From positions 434,001-498,000 of the forward strand of contig NZ_JAEVFE010000001.1 of the NCBI RefSeq assembly GCF_016803135.1: a stretch of DNA of 64,000 nucleotides, in the 5' to 3' direction. Under the pieces are notes generated by a model. That model was not told the DNA's origin. It worked only from the letters and a program-made list of their open reading frames with translations, and searched no databases. A program made the position numbers and the translations under genes. This document shows, in pieces, positions 1-7,691 of this stretch; position 1 is the stretch's first letter, and each line of letters opens with the position of its first letter. This DNA comes from Altererythrobacter sp. C41. GTDB lineage: Bacteria; Pseudomonadota; Alphaproteobacteria; Sphingomonadales; Sphingomonadaceae.

Positions 1-13
1 CTAGCGCTTTCAT
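1..13 (-). CDS. Possible start of dnaE2 (partial, runs off left edge)
   Basis: An ATG on the minus strand begins at 13 and overlaps the imuB stop codon as ATGA. Only four full codons (M-K-A-L) lie inside the window. In imuA-imuB-dnaE2 cassettes the error-prone polymerase DnaE2 normally follows imuB, so this is the natural candidate. Four residues cannot prove identity, and the call rests on gene order and on the overlapping stop/start. Confidence 0.3.
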
Positions 14-1581
14 GCGCATAGACCTTGCAAGAACCAGTCCGGCAGCCCGCCCCGCCCGTCCTCCATCAAGCCGTGACGGTAGATCCAGTAGCGGCACCCC
101 GCGGTGTCCTCGATCCGGTAGTAATCGCGCAGGCGGGCCGTCGATTTCGAGCGCCACCATTCCGGCGCGATGCGTTCGGGGCCCTCGACACGCGCGATCT
201 CGCGCACCTGTCCGCGCCAGCGGAAGGCCTTCGGATGCCCGTCCGGCGTGGCGTAGAGCACGGCGATCTTCTCCGCCCGGTCGAGCAGCTTCAACGGGCG
301 GGCGTGGAAGCGCAGTTCCTCCTGCGCGGCGGGCTCGCGCTCCAGCGGCGGGCGCCAGCGCTGCGCGCGCTCGGGCATGTGACTGGCGTGCAGAACCGGG
401 CGGCGCACCGCTTTCTCGCCGAGGCGCACCGTCAGCCGGTCGAGGCAGGCGGCGAGCGAAGTGCCCTGCGTTTCGGCGGCCGCTTCGATGTCGCCCTGCT
501 CCAGCGCCAGCGGTTCGGTCCAGCTCGCGCGCAGGCGCACCATCTCGATACCGAACCCGGCGTCGACGTCATCGAGCTTGGCCGAGAACAGCCGGCACAC
601 GTGCGCCGGATCGCGCGTGGCGGCGGAGAGCTCGAGATGCCGCATCGCCACTTCGCCATCCACCCGCCACAGGCCGATTTCGAGCCGCCGGGCGCCCTGC
701 CCCTTGCCTTCGAGTTCGCGCGCCATGTCGCCGGCCAGATCGGCCACCACCTGGTCGAGCAGTTCGCGATGGCGGATCGGTTCGAGCAGCCGGCGCTGGA
801 CCAGCGGCGCCTGCCGTCGCACCACCGGCAGCAGCGGCTCCGACACGCGGCCGAGAAGCTGGTCCATCCGGATCAGCGGATTGGCCGCGGGCGACTTGCG
901 GTTGCGGAAGCGCCGGTGGAGCGCGCTGCGGCCGATCCCGTGCAGGTCGCCCAGGCGCTTGAGGCCGAGGCGGCGGAGCACGACGAGCACCTCGTCGTCG
1001 AGCCGCAGCGCCGCCACCGGCAGCTCCTCGAGACACGCAGCCGCATCGTCGCCCGGTTGCAGGATCGCGCGTTCCGGCCCGAAATGCGACAGCGCCCAGG
1101 CCGCCCCCGCGGTCGGCGCGATCGCGAGGCGTGCGGTCAGGCGGCGGCGGGCGAAAGCAGCCTGCGCATCGGCCAGCAGCCGCGTCTCGCCACCGAACAG
1201 ATGTGCCACCGCAGTGACGTCGATCACCAGCCCGTCGGGCGCGTCGAGCGCACTCCACGGTCCCCACCGCTGCGCCCAGACCGCCAGCTTTCCGAGGAAC
1301 GCGAGATCACCCTCCGGGTCGGAAGGGGCGACCTTCAGCCGCGGGCAGAGCGTGCGCGCGTCGGCCAGCATCATGCCGCGCCGCGCACCCGCAGCGCGGC
1401 CGGCGTCGTTGACCGCATCGATGCGCGGTCCGTGCGCGGTTTCGGCGATCAGCGCGAGCGGGTCGGCGTCCGGCCCTTCCCCGCGCGCGCAGCCTTCACC
1501 CAGCCGCCAGCGGTCGATCGCCAGCCGCGGCAGCCACACCGACAGAATGCGGCGGGGCGGCGACGAGACTTCGTCCGTCAT
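10..1581 (-). CDS. imuB: ImuB, Y-family DNA polymerase-like SOS mutagenesis protein
   Basis: This 523-aa protein resembles ImuB, the catalytically inactive Y-family polymerase relative that links ImuA and DnaE2 to the beta clamp during damage-induced mutagenesis. The N-terminus has the ImuB-type ILSVWLPRLAIDRW segment, where active Y polymerases carry an acidic metal-binding motif. A helix-hairpin-helix-like stretch (LKRLGDLHGIG) follows mid-protein. The C-terminus ends in the aromatic segment YWIYRHGL...PDWFLQGL typical of ImuB. I chose the ATG at 1581; further upstream the frame is antisense-like, arginine-rich sequence inside imuA. The gene overlaps the 3' end of imuA by 86 bp and is probably co-transcribed from the SOS promoter upstream of imuA. 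Confidence 0.9.
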   Translation of the reverse strand: MTDEVSSPPRRILSVWLPRLAIDRWRLGEGCARGEGPDADPLALIAETAHGPRIDAVNDAGRAAGARRGMMLADARTLCPRLKVAPSDPEGDLAFLGKLAVWAQRWGPWSALDAPDGLVIDVTAVAHLFGGETRLLADAQAAFARRRLTARLAIAPTAGAAWALSHFGPERAILQPGDDAAACLEELPVAALRLDDEVLVVLRRLGLKRLGDLHGIGRSALHRRFRNRKSPAANPLIRMDQLLGRVSEPLLPVVRRQAPLVQRRLLEPIRHRELLDQVVADLAGDMARELEGKGQGARRLEIGLWRVDGEVAMRHLELSAATRDPAHVCRLFSAKLDDVDAGFGIEMVRLRASWTEPLALEQGDIEAAAETQGTSLAACLDRLTVRLGEKAVRRPVLHASHMPERAQRWRPPLEREPAAQEELRFHARPLKLLDRAEKIAVLYATPDGHPKAFRWRGQVREIARVEGPERIAPEWWRSKSTARLRDYYRIEDTAGCRYWIYRHGLMEDGRGGLPDWFLQGLCA

Positions 1582-2233
1582 CACGCAATATCCATTCTCC
1601 AGGAGCATGAGCCCGCGCACGGAACAGCTCGGCCCGCCAGCTCGGATTGCCGGGCGCGACCGCATTCCAGCGCGGCGCCGGCGAGGCTGCGGCGCGCACG
1701 TCCCACCGCATCCGGGCGGAGGAAAGATCGCGCTGCGCATCGAGCCGAACCAGCCACAGCGGCACGCCGTATTTCTCCGCCGCAAGGCTCAACCGGCGCG
1801 AAGCGGTGAAATCGAGCGCTTTCGGATTGCCCGTCAGTTCGCCGATCACGAAGGCGAGCTCGCGACAGCGCAGCCCTTCCTCCAGGGCGAACAGCGCATC
1901 TTCCGCCTTCTCCGCCACGACGTGGATCAGCCGGCGGCGCAGCTCCACCGGAAGTCCGGGGCGGTAAGGCCGCCCGGTCAGCCGCACCGCCGCACGGTCC
2001 TGCACCCACAGGACGGCACGCCGGTCCTCGTCTTCGACAAGCGACGAACGGAGCGCATCACAGGCAAGCGCGAGCGCCAATCCCGCGCCGCCGCCCTCGG
2101 ACCCGCCGGCAAAGATCTCGCTATGCGCAGGCGCGGCAAGCCCCGGCCGCCAGCGCGTGCTGCGCGCGGCGGCAAGCGCATCGACGTCGCACAGATCGGA
2201 AAGCATCGTGGCAGGCATACGGGAACGACTCAT
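1496..2233 (-). CDS. imuA: ImuA, RecA/SulA-like SOS mutagenesis protein
   Basis: This 245-aa protein precedes imuB in the order of the alphaproteobacterial ImuA-ImuB-DnaE2 translesion cassette. It has the ImuA-type layout: a short N-terminal segment, a glycine-rich GGSEGGGAG stretch at about 43-51 near where a RecA-like P-loop would lie, then a RecA-fold-like core with the RELAFVIGELTG strand. ImuA proteins bind ImuB and are needed for DnaE2-dependent mutagenesis. The first in-frame ATG is at 2233, only 2 nt from a LexA operator, so the mRNA may be leaderless. Downstream Met codons 6 and 10 are alternatives. No ribosome binding site precedes the first ATG. Confidence 0.85.
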   Translation of the reverse strand: MSRSRMPATMLSDLCDVDALAAARSTRWRPGLAAPAHSEIFAGGSEGGGAGLALALACDALRSSLVEDEDRRAVLWVQDRAAVRLTGRPYRPGLPVELRRRLIHVVAEKAEDALFALEEGLRCRELAFVIGELTGNPKALDFTASRRLSLAAEKYGVPLWLVRLDAQRDLSSARMRWDVRAAASPAPRWNAVAPGNPSWRAELFRARAHAPGEWILRDDGRSLVAAPPHSVGVAAAAGDRPLAAG

Positions 2234-2235
2234 TT

Positions 2236-2270
2236 GTTCCTATTATGTTCCCACGAACGCGGATTGGCAA
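2236..2270 (-). promoter_or_regulatory. LexA (SOS) box and overlapping sigma-70 promoter of imuAB
   Basis: GTTC at 2236-2239 and GTTC at 2247-2250 are separated by 7 nt (CTATTAT). This is the alphaproteobacterial LexA direct-repeat operator GTTC-N7-GTTC. On the minus strand a TTGCCA -35 (2270-2265) and a CATAAT -10 (2247-2242) are spaced 17 bp apart. The operator covers the -10 and the start region, ideal for LexA repression. A start about 7 nt past the -10 would fall at roughly 2233-2236, on the imuA ATG itself. Confidence 0.85.
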
Positions 2271-2287
2271 CCCTCCACCGCAGCAAA

Positions 2288-2313
2288 GGAACGAAAGCTC
2301 CCGCCGCCCCGTT
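2288..2313 (+). promoter_or_regulatory. Sigma-EcfG (general stress response) promoter
   Basis: GGAAC at 2288-2292 and CGTT at 2310-2313 are spaced by 17 nt. This matches the alphaproteobacterial EcfG consensus GGAAC-N16/17-CGTT. Transcription would begin near 2320, just upstream of a GAAAGGAG ribosome binding site and the ATG at 2338. The downstream gene belongs to a general-stress family, which supports the call. Confidence 0.75.
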
Positions 2314-2337
2314 GCCATCACGAAAGGAGCCATTCTC

Positions 2338-2820
2338 ATGAAATACCGCCAAGGCGATCCCGACGAGCTGAAGACGAAATTCTGGAAGGCGCTCGCGGAC
2401 TCGCCATTCCTCTTCCTCCAGCTCGACAGCGACACCATCAGCGCGGTGCCCATGAGCGCGCAGCTGGACAAGGACGCGAACAGCGCGATCTGGTTCTTCA
2501 CTCACAAGCAGGGCAAGTTCGCCGCGCTCGGCCCCGCCACCGCGACGTTCGAGAGCAAGGGTCACGACATCTACGCCCGCTTTCATGGCTCGCTGACGGT
2601 CGAGACCAGCCGCGAACGCTTCGACCAGTTCTGGAACAACTTCGCCGAAGCCTGGTTCGACGGCGGCAAGGACGATCCCGACATCCTGTTCCTGCGCATG
2701 GACCTGGGCGAAGCGGAGATCTGGGACGGCGACATGGGCCTCTTGGATACAGCCAGGATGGCGCTCGGCATGGACGTCCGCGAGGACGCAAGCGAGCACC
2801 ACGCCGACACCCGGCTCTAG
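2338..2820 (+). CDS. General stress protein, pyridoxamine 5'-phosphate oxidase-like (BLI-3 type)
   Basis: This 160-aa protein has the split-barrel flavin-binding fold of the pyridoxamine-phosphate oxidase-like general stress family (BLI-3/GS26). Visible family features are the N-terminal segment with SPFLFLQL, the SAIWFFTHKQGKFAAL strand pair at about 49-64, the DIYARFHGSLTV strand and the FWNNFAEAWFDGG helix. Members bind FMN or F420-like cofactors and the substrate is unknown. The ATG at 2338 follows a good Shine-Dalgarno (AAAGGAG). The gene is divergent from imuA, carries a candidate EcfG promoter and ends before a strong hairpin, so it is probably monocistronic. Confidence 0.85.
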   Translation: MKYRQGDPDELKTKFWKALADSPFLFLQLDSDTISAVPMSAQLDKDANSAIWFFTHKQGKFAALGPATATFESKGHDIYARFHGSLTVETSRERFDQFWNNFAEAWFDGGKDDPDILFLRMDLGEAEIWDGDMGLLDTARMALGMDVREDASEHHADTRL

Positions 2821-2840
2821 CGAACTTCGGCAGAGACAAA

Positions 2841-2880
2841 GAAAAAGGGCTGCCTCATCGAGGCAGCCCTTTCCCGTTTT
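2841..2880. terminator. Bidirectional intrinsic terminator
   Basis: A perfect 10-bp stem (GGGCTGCCTC at 2847-2856, GAGGCAGCCC at 2860-2869) with a 3-nt loop is flanked by an A-run on the left and a T-rich tail on the right. It lies between the convergent stress-protein gene and the amino-acid permease gene and can serve both. Confidence 0.85.
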
Positions 2881-2896
2881 CCCAGAAAGGGAGAGA

Positions 2897-4477
2897 TCAG
2901 TCGGTCCGACCCTCCGGATGGATCGGGACCATCGTCTCCTCCCCGCCGACATCGTCCACCACTTCCACGATCCCGCGGCCCAGATGGCTGCGGCTGCGGC
3001 TGTAGAGGAAGTAGACCAGCAGCCCCAGCACCGTCCACGCTGGCAGGAACAGCATAGCCGCGCTCGGCAGGTTGAGGAACAGGAACAGACACCCCGCGAT
3101 CGTCAGCGGTGCGATGAGCCACAGGGCGGGGACCCGGAAGCCCCGCGCACGGCCGGGATCCCTGCGCCGGAGCACCATGACCGCCAATGCCACCATGAAG
3201 AATGCATAGAGCGTTCCCGCATTTGAGATGTCGGCCAACTGCCCGACCGGGAAGAACGCAGCCGCCACGGCCACGACCGTGCCGGTGATCGCGGTCACCA
3301 CGTGCGGCGTGCGGAACTTCGGGTGCACGCGGCTGAGCATCTCCGGCATCAGGCCGTCGCGGCTCATGACGAAGAAGATGCGCGTCTGCCCGAAGATCAG
3401 GATGAGAATGACCGACGGCAGGGCGAGGATCGCCGCGATCCCGATCGCGTTGCCGAACCACGAGAAGCCCAGAACCTTCAGCACGTGCGCGAGCGGCTCG
3501 TTCGAGCACACCAGCGCGTCGGCATATTGCGGCATCGCACATTGCCGCGCGAGTTCGGGCGAGCCGGTCTCGAGCGGAATGCCCAGGGCATCCATGATCG
3601 GTTGCCCGCCGATCGTCCCGATCGCACCCGCGGCGACAAGAACGTAGAACACGGTGCAGAACAGCAGCGATCCGACCAGGCCGATAGGCACGTTGCGCTG
3701 CGGATTCTTGGTTTCCTCCGCAGCGGTCGAGACCGCGTCGAAGCCGACATAGGCGAAGAACATCGTCGCCGCCGCACCCACGGCGCCCAGCCCTGTTCCG
3801 AAGCCGCCGAACACGCCGGCGGGCAGGAAAGGATTGAATCTCTCGGTGTCGAATTCGACGCTGGTCAGCGTCAGCGCGACGAAGAGAGTCAGCGCGGTCA
3901 CCTTGATCGCAACCAGAAGCGCGTTGAACTTGGCGCTTTCGCTCGTGCCGACGATCAGCAGGCTGGTGACCAGCAGCGCGATGACCAGCGCGGGCAGGTT
4001 GATGAGCCCGCCTTCCGCGCCGCCGAGGGCCAACGGCCCTGCGCTGAGCCAGGCGGGCAATTCTATGCCCAACCCTCCCAATATCGTGCCGGAGAAATAT
4101 CCCGACCACCCGACCGACACGGCCGAGGCGGCGATGGCGTATTCCATGATCAGCGCCCAGCCGACCGTCCATGCGAGGAATTCGCCCATCGTGGCATAAC
4201 TGTAGGTATAGGCGCTGCCGGCAACCGGGATCATCGAGGCGATCTCGGCATAACACAGCGCCGCGACGATACAGACCGCGCCGGCAATGGCGAAGGCCAG
4301 CATGAGACCCGGCCCCGCTTTCTGTGCGCCGACCGAGGTCAGCACGAAAATGCCCGTGCCGATGACACAGCCGATGCCGAACAAGGTGAGCTGAAACCAG
4401 CCCAGCGTACGCTTCAGCGACTTCTTTTCCGCCGTCGCCAGAATGGCGTCGAGCGGCTTGACCCTATCTAGGAGCAT
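2897..4477 (-). CDS. APC-superfamily amino acid permease (cationic amino acid transporter-like)
   Basis: This 526-aa integral membrane protein has about 12-14 hydrophobic helices. The N-terminal motif FGIGCVIGTGIFVLTSV is the conserved helix-1 signature of APC transporters. The layout (LKRTLGWFQLTLFGIG start, PVAGSAYTYSYATMGEFLAWTVGWALIMEY in helices 2-3, FFAYVGFDAVSTAAEETKNPQRNVP in helix 6) matches the bacterial CAT/YfnA-like group. These import amino acids by proton symport or exchange. An acidic, partly soluble C-terminal tail follows the last helix. The gene is divergent from panB across 200 bp. Substrate specificity cannot be read from the sequence. Confidence 0.9.
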   Translation of the reverse strand: MLLDRVKPLDAILATAEKKSLKRTLGWFQLTLFGIGCVIGTGIFVLTSVGAQKAGPGLMLAFAIAGAVCIVAALCYAEIASMIPVAGSAYTYSYATMGEFLAWTVGWALIMEYAIAASAVSVGWSGYFSGTILGGLGIELPAWLSAGPLALGGAEGGLINLPALVIALLVTSLLIVGTSESAKFNALLVAIKVTALTLFVALTLTSVEFDTERFNPFLPAGVFGGFGTGLGAVGAAATMFFAYVGFDAVSTAAEETKNPQRNVPIGLVGSLLFCTVFYVLVAAGAIGTIGGQPIMDALGIPLETGSPELARQCAMPQYADALVCSNEPLAHVLKVLGFSWFGNAIGIAAILALPSVILILIFGQTRIFFVMSRDGLMPEMLSRVHPKFRTPHVVTAITGTVVAVAAAFFPVGQLADISNAGTLYAFFMVALAVMVLRRRDPGRARGFRVPALWLIAPLTIAGCLFLFLNLPSAAMLFLPAWTVLGLLVYFLYSRSRSHLGRGIVEVVDDVGGEETMVPIHPEGRTD

Positions 4478-4677
4478 ATTGAAATTTTCCCTCCCGCTGG
4501 TGGCGCGATCTGTGCTGCCGCGCCCCGGAATGGGCCGGGAAGCTAGCGCAAAGTCGCGTCATTACAAGCGCCCATTGCGGAGCTTTCCCCGCCTTGACGC
4601 AGCGTCAGGGCCCGAAATACCTCTCAGACGGTAACGCCCGTTGCCAGCCACAAGCCTGGACCCTAGAACTCACGGCC

Positions 4678-5547
4678 ATGTCCACGACCTTCCAGCTCGA
4701 CACCGCGACCAGCCGCGCAACCCCCACTCCGCAGCCGATGCGCCGCCTCACGGTGCCCAAGATCCGGCAGCGCAAGAAGAACGGCGTGACCGAAGAACCG
4801 CTGGTCATGCTGACGGCATATACCGCGCGCCAGGCGCAGTTGCTGGACGCGCACTGCGACCTGCTGCTGGTCGGCGATTCGCTCGGCCAGGTGATCTACG
4901 GCCTGCCCTCCACCGTGCCCGTCACGCTCGACATGATGGCCAACCATGCGGCCGCCGTGGTGCGCGGCAGCTATCATTCGGTGGTCATCGTCGACATGCC
5001 CTTCGGCAGCTACGAAGCCTCGCCGCAGCAGGCATTCGAAAGCGCCGCGCGCCTGCTCAAGGAAAGCGGAGCGGCGGGCGTGAAGCTCGAAGGTGGCGCG
5101 GCCATGGCCGAAACGGTCGCTTTCCTGAGCCAGCGTGGCATCCCGGTGATGGGCCACATCGGATTGACCCCGCAGGCGGTCAACGTGCTCGGCGGCTACG
5201 GCGCGCGCGGGCGCAGCGATGCCGAGGCGGAGAAGATCGTCGGCGACGCGAAGGCGCTCGACGAGGCCGGCGCCTTTGCCGTCGTGGTCGAAGGCGTGGT
5301 CGAACCGATCGCGATCGAGGTGACCGAGAGCATTTCCTGCCCGACGATCGGGATCGGCGCCTCGGCCCGCTGCGACGGGCAAGTGCTGGTGGCCGAAGAC
5401 ATGCTCGGCATGTTCGAGCGGGTTCCGCGTTTCGTGAAGCGTTACGAGGAAATCGCCGAGATCATCGCGAAGGCGGCGGAGACTTACGCGGCCGACGTGC
5501 GCAGCCGCGCCTTCCCTGGCGAAGAGCAGACCTACCAGCCCAAATAG
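4678..5547 (+). CDS. panB: 3-methyl-2-oxobutanoate hydroxymethyltransferase (ketopantoate synthesis)
   Basis: PanB transfers a hydroxymethyl group from 5,10-methylene-THF to 2-oxoisovalerate, giving ketopantoate, the first committed step of pantothenate and CoA synthesis. Family motifs are clear: [26 protein letters not shown], the metal-binding [11 protein letters not shown] segment, [14 protein letters not shown] and [15 protein letters not shown]. From the ATG at 4678 the protein is 289 aa, about 20 residues longer at the N-terminus than many homologues. The ATG at 4738 (MRRLTVPKI) is a real alternative, since no strong ribosome binding site decides between them. No other pantothenate gene is adjacent. 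Confidence 0.95.
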   Translation: MSTTFQLDTATSRATPTPQPMRRLTVPKIRQRKKNGVTEEPLVMLTAYTARQAQLLDAHCDLLLVGDSLGQVIYGLPSTVPVTLDMMANHAAAVVRGSYHSVVIVDMPFGSYEASPQQAFESAARLLKESGAAGVKLEGGAAMAETVAFLSQRGIPVMGHIGLTPQAVNVLGGYGARGRSDAEAEKIVGDAKALDEAGAFAVVVEGVVEPIAIEVTESISCPTIGIGASARCDGQVLVAEDMLGMFERVPRFVKRYEEIAEIIAKAAETYAADVRSRAFPGEEQTYQPK

Positions 5548-5643
5548 GCCGGCAGACGGCGGCACGGGGAACTTGCGATTCCGCCGCGGATTTTCTAGCG
5601 CGCGCTCGCTCCACGAGTGCAGATATTTCGACGGGACCGCCGC

Positions 5644-6714
5644 ATGGCCACGCTGCTTCGCTTCTACAAGTTCTCCTTCATTTTCACGCTGATCTGCCTC
5701 GCGCTCGGTGCGTGGTACGGCTGGTCGAGCACGGGCGATCTGGGTGCGACGGCGTCGCTGCTGTGGATCATCGTCGTCCTCTCGGTGCTGGAAGTCTCGC
5801 TCAGCTTCGACAACGCGGTGGTCAACGCCTCGGTGCTGAAGGAGATGGACGAAGTCTGGCAGCGCCGCTTCCTAACCTGGGGTATCGCCTTCGCGGTCTT
5901 CGGCATGCGCGTCATCTTTCCGCTCGCGATCGTCGCCATCGCCGCCGGTCTCGGGCCGCTGGAGACGCTCAACCTCTCGCTCAACGATCCGCTGCGGTAC
6001 GAGGAGATCGTCAGCTCCGCCCATGTCGGCATTGCTGGCTTCGGCGGCGCCTTCCTCGCCATGGTCGGGCTCAAGTTCTTCTTCGATCTCGACAAGGACG
6101 TGCACTGGATCCGCATCGTGGAGGTTCAGCTCGCCCGCTTCGCTGCGCTGCCGGCGGCCGAAATCGCGCTGCTCCTGCTGGTGATGTGGGGCATCTCGAC
6201 GATGCTCGAGCCGGCCGATGCGCTGACGTTCCTCGTCGCGGGCATTCTCGGCCTCGTCACCTTCATCGCGGTCGAGGGGGTCAACACGATCCTCGAGATG
6301 CGCGCGGAAGCGGCCCGCCTGCAGGGCGCGGTGGTGCGCAGCGGCCTGGGCGGCTTCCTCTACCTCAACGTGCTCGACGCCTCGTTCAGCTTCGACGGCG
6401 TGATCGGCGCCTTCGCGCTTTCGAACAACATGATCGTGATCGCGCTCGGCCTCTCGATCGGCGCGATGTTCGTGCGTTCGATGACCATCCACCTCGTCAA
6501 GCAGGGCACGCTGGCGCAGTACCGCTTCCTCGAGAACGGCGCCTTCTGGGCGATCATCGTGCTCGGGATGATCATGCTGTTCTCCGCCGTGATGCACATT
6601 CCCGAGACGATCACCGGCCTGATCGGCGCGATCCTGATCGGCCTGTCGCTGTGGTGGTCGGTGCGCCACAACCGGCGCGCCAGCGTCAGCGGCGAGAGTG
6701 GGACAGCCGACTAG
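5644..6714 (+). CDS. DUF475 family (TerC-like) integral membrane protein
   Basis: This 356-aa protein has about 8-9 hydrophobic helices. It contains two related halves, each with a TerC-like acidic membrane motif: SLSFDNAVVNA at about 52-62 and ASFSFDGVIGAF at about 246-257. The paired Asp residues are thought to bind metal ions in TerC/YkoY relatives, some of which export Mn2+. The DUF475 subgroup itself has no settled function. The ATG at 5644 begins immediately before the first helix. The 3' end overlaps the convergent downstream gene by 29 bp. Confidence 0.85.
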   Translation: MATLLRFYKFSFIFTLICLALGAWYGWSSTGDLGATASLLWIIVVLSVLEVSLSFDNAVVNASVLKEMDEVWQRRFLTWGIAFAVFGMRVIFPLAIVAIAAGLGPLETLNLSLNDPLRYEEIVSSAHVGIAGFGGAFLAMVGLKFFFDLDKDVHWIRIVEVQLARFAALPAAEIALLLLVMWGISTMLEPADALTFLVAGILGLVTFIAVEGVNTILEMRAEAARLQGAVVRSGLGGFLYLNVLDASFSFDGVIGAFALSNNMIVIALGLSIGAMFVRSMTIHLVKQGTLAQYRFLENGAFWAIIVLGMIMLFSAVMHIPETITGLIGAILIGLSLWWSVRHNRRASVSGESGTAD

Positions 6715-7651
6715 CCAGCGGGGCCGAGACCACCAGTTGCAGCAGGTGGTAGGCGAGCAGCGGCGCCATCACGAGGCCCGCGCTCGCCGGAGGGAACAGG
6801 ATCAGCGCGATCGGCGCCCCGCTCACCACGCTCTTGTGCGCGCCCGCGAACATGAACGAGATGCGCGTCGGCCGGTCCAGCCGGAACAGGCCCGAGAAGA
6901 GCCAGCTTCCGCCGAAGCCGATCGCCAGGAACGCGAGCAGCAGGCCGAGCAGGATCGCCCATTGGCCTGCCTCCAGCGTGGTCCAGATGCCCCGCTCGAC
7001 CGCGCCGGAGAACGCCACGTAGACCGCGATCGCGATCGCCAGCCGGTCCATCGTCGAGACTAGCGCCGGATGCGCCTGCACCCATGAGCGCCCGACGCCC
7101 TGCAACGCCTGCCCCAGCACGAACGGCACGACCAGCAGCGCGAGGATCTTGCCCAGGCCGCCTATCCCGATCTCGGCCGTCCCGAAGCCCCCCATCACTG
7201 CAAACAGCGGCGCGGTGACGAACACGCCCGCGATGTTGATCAGCGCCGCCGCCACGACCGACCGCGCGACGTTGCCTCCCGCGAGGGAGCTGTAGGCCGT
7301 CGCCGACTGCACCGTCGAAGCCAGGGTGCCGAGGAACAGCAGGCCGATCGCGAGCTCCTGCGGCAGATGTCCCGCGCCCACGCGCGACAGCCCCAGCCCC
7401 GTCAGCGCCATCGCCCCGAAGCACCAGACCAGCAGCGGCACGAGGAACCGCCCATGCCGCACCCCATGCAGCACCTCGCCCCGCGGCAATCTCAGTCCAT
7501 TAAGCGCGAACAGTGCGAAAATCGCGAAATTCGACACCACCTCCACTACCTCCCGCCCTTCCCCCACGGCAGGACAAATCGTCGCCAGTGCGATTGCCAC
7601 GACAAGCAGGCGCACCATCGGGTCGATGCGGGAGAGGATCGGAATGGCCAC
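6686..7651 (-). CDS. Bile acid:sodium symporter-like (SBF-like) transporter
   Basis: This membrane protein of about 321 aa has 9-10 hydrophobic helices and resembles the SBF-like family, which shares the sodium/bile-acid symporter and ArsB/Acr3-like fold. Characteristic stretches are the crossover segment STVQSATAYSSLAGGNVARSVVAA and the GAHKSVVSGAPIALILFP segment near the C-terminus. I propose the GTG at 7651 (VAIPILSRIDPMVRLL) as start. The ATG at 7618 is the alternative, but it begins almost inside the first helix. The substrate is unknown. The stop lies inside the convergent DUF475 gene. Confidence 0.8.
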   Translation of the reverse strand: MAIPILSRIDPMVRLLVVAIALATICPAVGEGREVVEVVSNFAIFALFALNGLRLPRGEVLHGVRHGRFLVPLLVWCFGAMALTGLGLSRVGAGHLPQELAIGLLFLGTLASTVQSATAYSSLAGGNVARSVVAAALINIAGVFVTAPLFAVMGGFGTAEIGIGGLGKILALLVVPFVLGQALQGVGRSWVQAHPALVSTMDRLAIAIAVYVAFSGAVERGIWTTLEAGQWAILLGLLLAFLAIGFGGSWLFSGLFRLDRPTRISFMFAGAHKSVVSGAPIALILFPPASAGLVMAPLLAYHLLQLVVSAPLASRLSHSRR

Positions 7652-7691
7652 GGCGCGGCCATGCCCAACGGCCGATCGCCTGTCGAGTGGG

